From an uncultured Myxococcales bacterium (GTDB taxonomy: Bacteria > Myxococcota_A > UBA9042): 64,000 nt of DNA. The DNA lies in assembly GCA_903840165.1 (NCBI GenBank), contig CAIMEY010000002.1, positions 62,001 through 126,000 on the forward strand, read 5' to 3'. A program made the translations under genes and the position numbers. Shown here in pieces: positions 36,586 to 44,450 of the stretch; the stretch's first letter is position 1; the number at the start of each line of letters is the position of its first letter. The notes under the pieces are model-generated. The model did not search any database. It was not told where the DNA came from and worked only from the letters and a program-made list of their open reading frames with translations.

Positions 36586-37458
36586 ATGAAACAATGGACT
36601 ATCATCTCGATTGGACTGTGCCTGGCCTCTTCGGCCCTGGCAAGACCGGTTACCGGCCCTCGTGGCAAGGATGGCAGTGAAACGGTTGTAGTTCCAAGTG
36701 GTTCCTTCGTGATGGGCGATGACCATGGCACGGCGGAGTCTAGGCCCCAGCGCACGGTCACAGTCGCGGCCTTCGCCATCGACAAGTTCGAGGTGAGCAA
36801 TGCCCAGTACAAGGTATTTCTTCAATGGGTCAAGGAACATGGCGATCAAGACGTTCGCCACGCAGCCCAGCCGGCGGGCAAGGACCATACGCCGCGATTC
36901 TGGAAGTCCTTTCGGCCGACGCTTTTGACACGTACGGGCATGGCCAAGTTACAACCCTTTGATGATGAAACGTTTCGCCACGACGACCATCCCGTGGTAG
37001 GCATTGACTGGTTTGACGCATACGCCTATGCGCATTGGGCGGGCAAGAGGCTACCTACTGAAGCAGAATGGGAAAAGGCGGCTCGGGGGCCAGAGGGAAC
37101 GATTTGGCCCTGGGGCAATCAGTGGCGCTTTGAGGCGTGCAACAGCGGCGGCTATCAGCAACGCGGCCCGGACGCCAAGCCCGGACGAGGCACGCCTTTC
37201 ATCTACAGCGCCCCGGTCGACAGCTTTGCCTCCGGCGATTCGGTCTACGGATGCCGCAATATGGCCGGCAATGTCGCTGAATGGGTTGGGGAATCTCCTC
37301 AGGCTGGCCTGATGCGCGTGGTCAAGGGCGGAGGCTCGGACAGCTATCCGAGTACCGTGGCCGCAGCCGCGCGCAGGCTCTATCCAGCTAATTTCAGATA
37401 CTTTTCCATCGGTTTTCGCTGCGCCACGGATGCGCCTAGCCCGCCGAACGGTAAATAG
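36586..37458 (+). CDS. Secreted SUMF1/formylglycine-generating-enzyme-fold protein, catalytic Cys pair absent
   Basis: The product has 290 residues with a signal peptide (MKQWTIISIGLCLASSALA). It follows the cytochrome gene by 48 bases. Typical SUMF1 features are present: GSFVMGDD, IDKFEVSNAQY, GKRLPTEAEWEKAARG, WPWGNQW, NMAGNVAEWV and the final GFRCA. The Cys pair that formylglycine-generating enzymes place about 25 residues before GFRC is missing, as that segment reads STVAAAARRLYP. So this is unlikely to activate sulfatases. Secreted SUMF1-fold proteins also accompany redox systems (for example NirV with nitrite reductase). A partner role in the cytochrome cluster is an inference. Confidence 0.9.
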   Translation: MKQWTIISIGLCLASSALARPVTGPRGKDGSETVVVPSGSFVMGDDHGTAESRPQRTVTVAAFAIDKFEVSNAQYKVFLQWVKEHGDQDVRHAAQPAGKDHTPRFWKSFRPTLLTRTGMAKLQPFDDETFRHDDHPVVGIDWFDAYAYAHWAGKRLPTEAEWEKAARGPEGTIWPWGNQWRFEACNSGGYQQRGPDAKPGRGTPFIYSAPVDSFASGDSVYGCRNMAGNVAEWVGESPQAGLMRVVKGGGSDSYPSTVAAAARRLYPANFRYFSIGFRCATDAPSPPNGK

Positions 37459-37550
37459 GTCAGGGGAACCGGGAAACGCCCGGGATGATAGAGATTTTCC
37501 AAGGGGCTGCTGTTCAGCCTCCCACCAATGTGCCACAGGGGGAAATTGCC

Positions 37551-38624
37551 ATGAGCGCCAATCACGAGTCCGTAGTCATCGTTAGCCTGGACCCAGACGC
37601 GCCGGAGGCCACGCCCGGACGAATTCTCGACCTGCTCCACATGCCCACTGAGCCCGACCAACGCGTGCGCTGGCACACCAAGGGTTTGGTCACGGTTCGC
37701 TCGGACAGCGCGGACAACGCGTTGGTCGCCAATCTCCGCGATATACCTGGTGTTTCTCGCGTGGTGTGCGTTCCGCATGGTCGTCGGTTGTCTAGTCGCA
37801 CGGAGGGACGACCCCGGCAAGCTGTGAACATCGGCGGCGGCGTCCTAATCGGCGATGGGCGCACCAGCGTGATGGCGGGGCCTTGCAGTCTGGAGAGCAA
37901 GGATCAGATCCTCAAATCAGCTGAAATTGTAGCAGAAAATGGTGGCCAAGCGCTGCGAGGGCCGGTCTACAAGCCGCGGAGCTCGCCCTATCAATTCGGT
38001 GGATATGGCGAAAAAGGGTTAGAGTACCTAGCCTTGGCCCGCGAACGTACGGGGCTGCGCATTGTCACCGAGGTATTGGAAATCCGTCAGGTCGAAATCT
38101 TGGCGCAATCGGTCGATGTCATTCAGATTGGCGCCCGCAACATGTCCAATTTTCCGCTGCTTTTTGCCGCTGGGGCCAACTCGACGGGCATTCCCGTGCT
38201 GCTCAAGCGCGGCTTGTCAGCGAGCATCAGCGAGTTCCTCGACGCTGCCGAGTACGTAATGCTCGGTCGACACAGCGCCAACCATATGGAACCAGGGCTG
38301 ATTCTCTGCGAGCGTGGTATTCGCACCCACGCGCCAGCGCTGCGCTTTACCTTGGACGTCGGCGCGATTCCCATCCTCAAGGACCGCACCTTCCTGCCCG
38401 TGATAGCTGACCCAAGTCACGCTGCTGGCGAGCGTTTTCTCGTCCCGGCCTTGGCTAGAGCAGCGCTTGCAGCTGGGGCCGATGGGCTGATTGTCGAGGT
38501 GCATCCTGAGCCAGACTTGGCCTGGAGCGATGCCAAACAAACCTTGGATGCCGCAGGGTTCGCCGCCATGATGGGCGATATTCACCGCTACGCCCATGTC
38601 GAAGCGACCGCGCAGTACCTGTGA
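37551..38624 (+). CDS. aroF: 3-deoxy-7-phosphoheptulonate (DAHP) synthase
   Basis: The product has 357 residues, from an ATG with GGGGGAAATT upstream. A short ferredoxin-like N-terminal domain (about 1-75) precedes the TIM barrel. The barrel has the family motifs SVMAGPCSLES, ALRGPVYKPRSSPYQFGG, IQIGARNMSNF, VLLKRGLS and VIADPSHAAGER, with catalytic Lys and metal-binding Cys, His and Glu positions in place. It condenses PEP and erythrose 4-phosphate, the first step towards chorismate. It matches the PheA-type/AroF-like class often called aroF or aroA(F). Its location inside a cytochrome operon is unusual; it may simply be hitch-hiking. Confidence 0.93.
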   Translation: MSANHESVVIVSLDPDAPEATPGRILDLLHMPTEPDQRVRWHTKGLVTVRSDSADNALVANLRDIPGVSRVVCVPHGRRLSSRTEGRPRQAVNIGGGVLIGDGRTSVMAGPCSLESKDQILKSAEIVAENGGQALRGPVYKPRSSPYQFGGYGEKGLEYLALARERTGLRIVTEVLEIRQVEILAQSVDVIQIGARNMSNFPLLFAAGANSTGIPVLLKRGLSASISEFLDAAEYVMLGRHSANHMEPGLILCERGIRTHAPALRFTLDVGAIPILKDRTFLPVIADPSHAAGERFLVPALARAALAAGADGLIVEVHPEPDLAWSDAKQTLDAAGFAAMMGDIHRYAHVEATAQYL

Positions 38625-38652
38625 ACTAGGGACCGCACAAAGAAGGCGAGAC

Positions 38653-39555
38653 ATGAACTATCACTGGTGGATTCAAAAGCTTTTGCGAGCGATGCCTTGG
38701 CTAGCCCTGATGGCTATGCCTTGCCTTGTTCAGGCGCAACCTGCGATGCAAGATGGCTTGCCGCCTGGCATTATTCAGCAGGACAAGGGGCTGATCGCGG
38801 TCAAGGACCAGATGCCGATGGTGCGGATTGCCGCGGGGCCTCTGCAAATGGGAAGTATGAACGGCGCGCATGATGAAAAGCCATTGCATTCCGTGATTTT
38901 GAGCGCCTATCTCATCGATCAGCATGAGGTGACGAACGCCCAGTTTGCGCGCTTTGTGGCCGAGAGCCACTACCAACCCCAAGGTCCGTATATGCGTGGA
39001 TTTACAAAAGGAACGGAGCAGATGCCCGTGCGCTTTGTCACGTGGCATGACGCTGCGGCCTATGCGCGATGGGCGGGGCGAACCTTGCCTACCGAGGCGC
39101 AGTGGGAAAGGGCAGCAAAAGGCCCGAAAAGTTTGACTTATCCCTGGGGTGATGCCTACCAGGCTGGCTTGGCCCGCCTCGGTGGTGCCGTCGCCGATGG
39201 TCCCATTGCCGTGGGGTCCCTGTTGCAGGGGGCCAGCGCCGAAGGGTGTCTGGACATGGCCGGTAACGTTTGGGAATGGGTCGCCGATTGGTACGATCGC
39301 TATGGTTACGCGGCTGTAGCGGCCAACACCCTCAATCCAAGCGGTCCCGCCGATGGCACGCCGCCCGAAGAGCGATTCCGCAAGAACAGCACAGCTTCGG
39401 GCAACGAGCGCAGCACCCTCAAGGTCATCCGCGGCGGGGCTTGGTCGTCGCGGCCCGACATGGCGCGCGCCGCCGTCCGCATGTGGAGCAGTCCCGAACA
39501 TTGGCTTAATGACACAGGATTTCGCTGTGCCTTACCGCTGGAGAAGAAGCCATGA
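38653..39555 (+). CDS. Second secreted SUMF1-fold protein, catalytic Cys pair absent
   Basis: The product has 300 residues, from an ATG with a purine-rich ribosome site. A signal peptide ends at LVQAQP. Features include GPLQMGSM, IDQHEVTNAQFARFV, GRTLPTEAQWERAAKG, YPWGDAY, CLDMAGNVWEWVADWYD, VIRGGAWSSRP and GFRCA. The Cys pair expected before GFRC in true formylglycine-generating enzymes is replaced by ARAAVRMW. It overlaps the ResB gene by ATGA. Like the copy at 36586, it belongs to a redox-associated SUMF1 branch rather than a sulfatase activator, by inference. Confidence 0.9.
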   Translation: MNYHWWIQKLLRAMPWLALMAMPCLVQAQPAMQDGLPPGIIQQDKGLIAVKDQMPMVRIAAGPLQMGSMNGAHDEKPLHSVILSAYLIDQHEVTNAQFARFVAESHYQPQGPYMRGFTKGTEQMPVRFVTWHDAAAYARWAGRTLPTEAQWERAAKGPKSLTYPWGDAYQAGLARLGGAVADGPIAVGSLLQGASAEGCLDMAGNVWEWVADWYDRYGYAAVAANTLNPSGPADGTPPEERFRKNSTASGNERSTLKVIRGGAWSSRPDMARAAVRMWSSPEHWLNDTGFRCALPLEKKP

Positions 39556-40829
39556 CTGACCGGCTTGACCCTTTGGCCCCGCTTGTGCCTCAGGCGCCGA
39601 TCCGCCATCGCGAGCGCCAGGATCTTTGGACAATTGCGCAGATGCTGGGCTGGCTTGGCGTGGCGGCGCTCGTCGTCAATGCCCTGCAAGTCCTGCACGC
39701 GCCGGAGCACAGCAAAGTCCTGCAACCACTGTGGATTAATGTGGTTTACGGCGCGCTGGCCCTGGTTGGTCTGGCCCAGCTGTGGCAGCGTCGCCACGAC
39801 CTCAAACGTAGTCTCAGCAGCTTGCACTTTGGAATCGCAGTGTTACTGAGCGTGGGCGCGGCGACGGCCCTGGGCACGTGCGTGGTGCAGACAGCAAATC
39901 CCACTGTATTTTACGCGCGTTATGGGCAGCTTGCGCCGGCCATGACCTGGCTGCATCTGCAGGATGTGTTCCACAGCGCCTGGTTTCTCGGTCTTCTGGC
40001 GCTGTTTGTGGTCGGGCTCCTCGTCTCGATTGTGGCGAGGAAAGCATGGAAATTCAAGCAGATGGGCTTCCTGTTGACCCACGGTGGCACGGTCCTGCTG
40101 ATCGCCGGCGGACTTTGGGGAATGCTGGCGGGTGGTAGCGGCATCATGCACCTGCAAACCGGCGAAACTACCCAGAAATTTACTTCTAGCAACGGTAAAC
40201 CCAGCGAACTGCCTTTTGCCGTGACCCTGGACCGCTTTGCCGTGGAGAAACGGGCGCCGGAATACCGCGTTTCTGTTGTGGAAAAGCAGGATGGACCGGA
40301 GCGCGTCGTCGCGAGCTTTGACGCCAACGTACCCGCCGTCCATGCCGTTGCGGGCTTTGGGCGCGTCGAGGTTCGGGGGCTCAAGCTGCCCAGCGAGTCA
40401 AGCGCCGGACAGTCGGGCCCGGCTTGGCCTCAGGTGGAGGTGAAATTACATAGTGATAATGGAGATATGCAGGACGTTCTCCTGGCTGCTGGCGCTGACG
40501 CCGCCGTGCCACTGGGGCGCGAGACCCTGGAACTGCGCTTTGGCAAGAAAGGCGATGATGTCGTGAACTTCCAATCGAGCCTTGGTATCGGCCAGGGGGC
40601 TGAGCGGCAGAAAACTGCGAAAGTACAAGTGAATCAGCCCATGGAATTCGGCGGGTATAGCCTCTACCAAGGCAGCTACGACCCGAAGAATCCGCGCTAC
40701 AGCGGCATCCTGGTCGTAAAGGATCCTGGTGTGACGCTGGCCTATGTGGGTCTAATTGCCTGTATTTTAGGCCTAATTCGCATTGTCTGGTGGCGGCCGC
40801 GTCGCGCCGACAAGACGGGGGCGGCATGA
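39552..40829 (+). CDS. resB: ResB/Ccs1 cytochrome c biogenesis protein
   Basis: The product has 425 residues, and its start overlaps the preceding stop. There are about three membrane helices in the first 200 residues (LGWLGVAALVVNAL, LVGLAQLW, FLGLLALFVVGLLVSIV), followed by a large periplasmic domain and a last helix near the C-terminus (VTLAYVGLIACILGLIRIVWW). The sequence THGGTVLLIAGGLWGML and the GYSLYQGSYDP segment match ResB. With CcsA it forms the System II heme ligase that moves heme outward and attaches it to CxxCH motifs. It is coupled to ccsA by an ATGA overlap. Confidence 0.88.
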   Translation: MTDRLDPLAPLVPQAPIRHRERQDLWTIAQMLGWLGVAALVVNALQVLHAPEHSKVLQPLWINVVYGALALVGLAQLWQRRHDLKRSLSSLHFGIAVLLSVGAATALGTCVVQTANPTVFYARYGQLAPAMTWLHLQDVFHSAWFLGLLALFVVGLLVSIVARKAWKFKQMGFLLTHGGTVLLIAGGLWGMLAGGSGIMHLQTGETTQKFTSSNGKPSELPFAVTLDRFAVEKRAPEYRVSVVEKQDGPERVVASFDANVPAVHAVAGFGRVEVRGLKLPSESSAGQSGPAWPQVEVKLHSDNGDMQDVLLAAGADAAVPLGRETLELRFGKKGDDVVNFQSSLGIGQGAERQKTAKVQVNQPMEFGGYSLYQGSYDPKNPRYSGILVVKDPGVTLAYVGLIACILGLIRIVWWRPRRADKTGAA

Positions 40830-41656
40830 TAGGCAACACCGCACAACTGTACATGATTCAGGGTGTGGCCCTGCTCACAGGCCTTGCAGCGCTAGCGCAC
40901 CTGCTGCACGCCAGGACCCAGCGGTCGCTTTGGGAAAATGCGGGATTAGCCCTGTTGTTTTGCGCTTTTGCGGTCTTGTCACTGCGTATCGGCCAAACGT
41001 GGCAGTGGCTTGGGCGGCCTCCCCTGAAGACGCTTTGCGAGTCCCTGCTGGCCGTCAGTTGGCTGACCATGTTGATCCTGCTTGGGATTCACCGATGGAT
41101 GCGCATGCCCTGGCTGCGAGCCGGCGTTCTGTTGGCCGTGGCCGGGTTGCTTGCCTACGCGGCTTGGCATCCGGACCTGGACCGCATCAATCTGCCGCCT
41201 TCCCTGCAAAGTCCATGGTTTATCCCGCACGTGCTGGTCTATCTCGCGGCCTACGGTTGCCTGCTGCTGGCAGCGGTGGGGGCGGCAGTGCATTTGCTGG
41301 CCCCGCAAGCGAGGTGGCAGCGCTGGCGGGCCGGGGTCATGACGACCGAGTCCTACGCCACTTTCATGCATCAATTCATCGTGATTGGCTATGTCTTGCT
41401 AAGCATCGGCATGGTGATTGGCATGGTCTGGGCCAAACAAGCCTGGGGCAACTACTGGGCCTGGGATCCTAAGGAGAATTGGGCCCTTGTCTCGTGGATC
41501 GTCTTCACCCTGTACTTTCACGTCTGGAGGCTGCCAGGTTGGCGGGACCAAGCGCGGGCGTGGGTGGTCTTGCTGGGAATCTGCGTGATTGCATTTACTT
41601 ACGTGGGCATCTCCCTGCTACCGACGGCCGATGGTAGCGTCCACACGTACCAATAG
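40826..41656 (+). CDS. ccsA: CcsA cytochrome c assembly protein
   Basis: The product has 276 residues; ATG overlaps the resB stop. About eight membrane helices are predicted. The WWD-type heme-handling motif WGNYWAWDPKENWALVSW and the flanking His residues (including FMHQF and VYLAAY regions) are present. CcsA partners ResB in System II cytochrome c maturation, delivering heme to apocytochromes in the periplasm. It ends the cluster, ten bases before the convergent metallophosphatase gene. Its presence directly with heme-motif proteins suggests a dedicated maturation system. Confidence 0.92.
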   Translation: MIGNTAQLYMIQGVALLTGLAALAHLLHARTQRSLWENAGLALLFCAFAVLSLRIGQTWQWLGRPPLKTLCESLLAVSWLTMLILLGIHRWMRMPWLRAGVLLAVAGLLAYAAWHPDLDRINLPPSLQSPWFIPHVLVYLAAYGCLLLAAVGAAVHLLAPQARWQRWRAGVMTTESYATFMHQFIVIGYVLLSIGMVIGMVWAKQAWGNYWAWDPKENWALVSWIVFTLYFHVWRLPGWRDQARAWVVLLGICVIAFTYVGISLLPTADGSVHTYQ

Positions 41657-41666
41657 TGGCGTGTAA

Positions 41667-43082
41667 TCAGGGGATTGCGGCAGTAGTTCCATCAGCGTGT
41701 AGGGCAAACGAGTCCATCACGGCGTGTGACTTGTAGTCGTATGCCGTGAATTGCATTGCACCATCAGGGCGTTGGCGAGCGACGACGTAGCCGTAGTTGG
41801 CACCGCCCGTCAGCGGGGCGCCGCCGTTGCCGACGATGACCTCACGCTTGCCGTCGTACTGGTAGATGTGGCTATGTCCGCAAATCATCAGGGTAAAATT
41901 GCTTGCTAGCGCGATCTTCTGGCTTGGCGAGGTGCCTGGTGCCGTCGTGGCCGAAGAGCTCTCATGGCGCAGTAAAAACGTATAAGTGCTAGGCTGTTGC
42001 AGCACAGCCTTGAGCCAGGCCGCCTGCGTGTCGTCCCAAGCATTGGCAGCGATGAAGATCATGCGTGCCGTCCAGCTGCCGTCTTTCGCTGCGAAATGCT
42101 TGACGTAATAGGGGCGGGTTAGGCCCTGCTTGGCCAAGACCTTGGCCATGTACGTCTGGTAAATGCCTGTTATTCCGTCGGAATTGTTGGTGCCGCAGTT
42201 GCTGGCGGTCGCTCCCGTGCACTCGTGATTGCCCATGGCGTGCCAGACCGAACCCGAAAACAGGGCTTGGGCGCTGAGGTAGAGGTCTAGTTGCTTGCTG
42301 GCTTCGACGCCATCGGTGCTGGAAAATACGTAGTCTCCAGTGGTTACAGCAAAGGGCACTGCCGGCGTCTCCGCGGCCAAGTCCTGCCAGATGCGCGTGA
42401 TGATCGCCGTCGGGTAGGTCGAGGTGGCGTCCTTGTTGGGCGGACGGGTATCGCCAATGATGGCAAAGTCAAGTTTATCAAGCAGTTCTGGGACGCCCTT
42501 GTCCGGGTCATTGGCGGCCAAGTCTTCGGCGCTCCAAGTGACGTCGGCACTCGGGCCAATCGCGCAGGGCGGCGCCTTGGCGGCGGGGTGGCACGTGCAG
42601 TTGCTGGTGGTGCACATCCAGCCGTTGTAACAGCCGTTGGCGGCACAGGTATTCCCGGGGCCGCAGGTGCAGCAACTCGCCTTGCCGGGCGGGTCCCAGC
42701 CACAGCCGGCGGCGTCGCTGTCGTCCGGGTCGGTGCACGCGCCCTGCGGCGAGACACACGCGTAGATCGCGCCCCCAGCGGGGTCACTGGTTGCCTGGCA
42801 ACTCGTTGAAGTTGGGCATGAATTGGTGGTGCCACTGCTGCAAGGCAGGGCGCAGTACCAATCGCCATCGCTCAGAACGCAATGGCCCGTGGCGCAATCG
42901 CTGTCGTTGACGCAGCTGATGCAGGCTAGCCAAGTGCTTGTTGTGTCTAGGGATTGGCTGCTGATCGTGGCATCGGCGTGGATCGGATCGGTCTGGGCAC
43001 AGCCGCTGACGGCAAACAGTACAAGGCCCACGAGCCATGGCGACATCTGGGAAAAAACATGAATAGTGTTGGATAGATGCAT
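41667..43082 (-). CDS. Cys-rich metallophosphatase lipoprotein
   Basis: The product has 471 residues. I chose the ATG at 43082, which begins the signal peptide; sequence further upstream in frame reads as non-coding. The lipobox is VSGC. A Cys-rich block (about residues 50-170, with a CVNDSDCATGHC core) is followed by a calcineurin-like phosphoesterase domain: IIGDTRP, VTTGDYV, GNHEC and ICGHSHIY. The first metal motif is GDTR rather than the common DxH, so metal ligation may be altered or the enzyme may act on another ester. It is probably on the cell surface. It is divergent from the lipoprotein at 43509. Confidence 0.85.
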   Translation of the reverse strand: MHLSNTIHVFSQMSPWLVGLVLFAVSGCAQTDPIHADATISSQSLDTTSTWLACISCVNDSDCATGHCVLSDGDWYCALPCSSGTTNSCPTSTSCQATSDPAGGAIYACVSPQGACTDPDDSDAAGCGWDPPGKASCCTCGPGNTCAANGCYNGWMCTTSNCTCHPAAKAPPCAIGPSADVTWSAEDLAANDPDKGVPELLDKLDFAIIGDTRPPNKDATSTYPTAIITRIWQDLAAETPAVPFAVTTGDYVFSSTDGVEASKQLDLYLSAQALFSGSVWHAMGNHECTGATASNCGTNNSDGITGIYQTYMAKVLAKQGLTRPYYVKHFAAKDGSWTARMIFIAANAWDDTQAAWLKAVLQQPSTYTFLLRHESSSATTAPGTSPSQKIALASNFTLMICGHSHIYQYDGKREVIVGNGGAPLTGGANYGYVVARQRPDGAMQFTAYDYKSHAVMDSFALHADGTTAAIP

Positions 43083-43508
43083 TGGTTCTGGTTCCGGCTG
43101 GGCAAAACGCACATTGTCGCGCGCGAAACGTCCAAGGGGGGCGAGAATTGATGGGGTATCCCCTGGCATAAGCGATTGTTCCTAAAGTGGATCTAGCGGC
43201 GGCCCGTCTTCATTGCAAGGCCAATCGGCATCGCCCCGAGTCGCGCGCCCAACGGGGGCTGGGCATCGTGGCGGGATCGCGCGTCTGCGTCAAGGCGATT
43301 GGCCTGGGGTGTCGCGGCGAATTCCGCTGTAACGGCCAAGTTTTGCGCGCAAGGGCTCCTTTGCTTCCAGCGCCCTGCAGGGCCCGGCACCGTGACAAAT
43401 ATGTCACAGCCACGGCGCGAATTTCGCGGGGCCGCGGTCGGTTCGTAGGCTGAGAGCAGGCCCGTGGTTGGGCCGGCTCTGAGAACCTAAAAAAAAGGAA
43501 ATTGAACA
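43083..43508. other. Divergent intergenic region, 426 bp
   Basis: This lies between the metallophosphatase and the linker-only lipoprotein. It holds the palindrome at 43392 and an A-rich AAAAAAAAGGA ribosome site before 43509. No further gene was seen. Confidence 0.5.
43392..43407. promoter_or_regulatory. Perfect inverted repeat, possible operator
   Basis: GTGACA and TGTCAC flank a four-base AATA spacer. The half-sites resemble those of CRP/FNR-type or other dimeric regulators, but the spacing does not fit a standard one. It lies between two divergent genes. Confidence 0.4.
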
Positions 43509-43883
43509 ATGAACATGCGCATGACCCGCCAGATCCTCTGTTCCCTTGGCCTGTCCCTGCTGCTGGTGAATTGCGACGGGCACAACGACGAAAGCCATGA
43601 CCCGCAAAAGGTTTCGGACGCAAGCGTTGATGCGGTGGCCGATAGCGTGGCTTTGGCGGACGCGGCCTCGGCGGCCGATGTCGCGCAAGGGGCCGACAGT
43701 GCTGCGGTCGATGCAGCAGCCGCACCCCCCGATTCGGGACCTGCAGATGCCGCCCTGCCGCAGGACGCTAGTCAGGTGGCGGACGCGGCGGAAGACAGCG
43801 CAGCGCCCGCGCAGGACGTCTCCAGCACCGACGACGCCGGGGCGGACGCCGTCGCGCCCGCGGATGACGCTACCGGCAGCTAG
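43509..43883 (+). CDS. Short lipoprotein made almost entirely of an Ala/Asp-rich linker
   Basis: The product has 124 residues from an ATG with AGGAAA nearby. A signal segment (ILCSLGLSLLLVNC) provides a lipobox-like Cys. The remainder is low-complexity A/D/S/P sequence like the linkers that follow the lipobox in several larger lipoproteins of this window, and it ends without a folded domain. It may be a real surface spacer, a truncated remnant of a larger lipoprotein, or a recently duplicated linker. No function is inferred. Confidence 0.65.
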   Translation: MNMRMTRQILCSLGLSLLLVNCDGHNDESHDPQKVSDASVDAVADSVALADAASAADVAQGADSAAVDAAAAPPDSGPADAALPQDASQVADAAEDSAAPAQDVSSTDDAGADAVAPADDATGS

Positions 43884-44246
43884 CAACGCGAAATTGCGGT
43901 GGCGCGAGTCCATTGGGCGAGAGATTGCGCAATGGATTCGCGCCTGTGTGGCGCTGCCCAGCAGTTCGAAGGTCTTGCCGCAGGGGCTGCTTGCCTGTAC
44001 AATGCGTCAATCCCAGAGACTGCCTTGGTCGCGGTTGCACATCGCCCAAAGACTGATTTCTCTTGGATGATGAGCGACTTTGCCGAACGCACTGCGGCCC
44101 CGACTGGTCGCGGTCGGCCGGCGCACTCCGCCAGCGGATGACGTCCGCGTGACCCGCATGGTGCGGCTGGTGTAGGACAGAAAACGCGTCGTAATTCATG
44201 GAAAGATGCTGAGCGGCATCAGCAACCCTAGTAGACATAACCGTAA

Positions 44247-44272
44247 GAGCTTTCTGGGTTACCGGAAAGCTC
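44247..44272 (+). other. Hairpin, 11-bp stem with 4-base loop
   Basis: The arms 44247-44257 and 44262-44272 pair over 11 bp with one G-U. No T-run follows, so it does not look like a simple intrinsic terminator. Confidence 0.5.
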
Positions 44273-44375
44273 GCTGCGTTGTGGACTTCCGGCCGGGGAC
44301 ACGGCCCAATGCAAGGATGAGCCCGCAGGCAGGGGCGAGGGGCGGCGCGCCCCCTTGATACTAGAAGCAAACACT

Positions 44376-44413
44376 GTACCTCTAACCCGCAAGGAACTTC
44401 GGGTTTGAGGTAC
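44376..44413 (+). other. Hairpin, 14-bp arms with one mismatch, ahead of the activase gene
   Basis: The arms 44376-44389 and 44400-44413 differ at one position, with a 10-base loop CAAGGAACTT. It ends 37 bases before the start codon at 44451, so it could influence translation or transcription of that gene. Confidence 0.5.
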
Positions 44414-44450
44414 TAGACTACCTTTGGGTAGCGCGGAGCCTTCGATTCGC

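Larger units (their letters stand above)
43884..44450. other. Non-coding region with two strong hairpins, 567 bp
   Basis: No convincing ORF or tRNA was found. Two hairpins (44247-44272 and 44376-44413) and a further small CTACC/GGTAG hairpin just after them lie upstream of the activase gene, so a structured leader RNA or non-coding RNA is possible. Confidence 0.5.
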
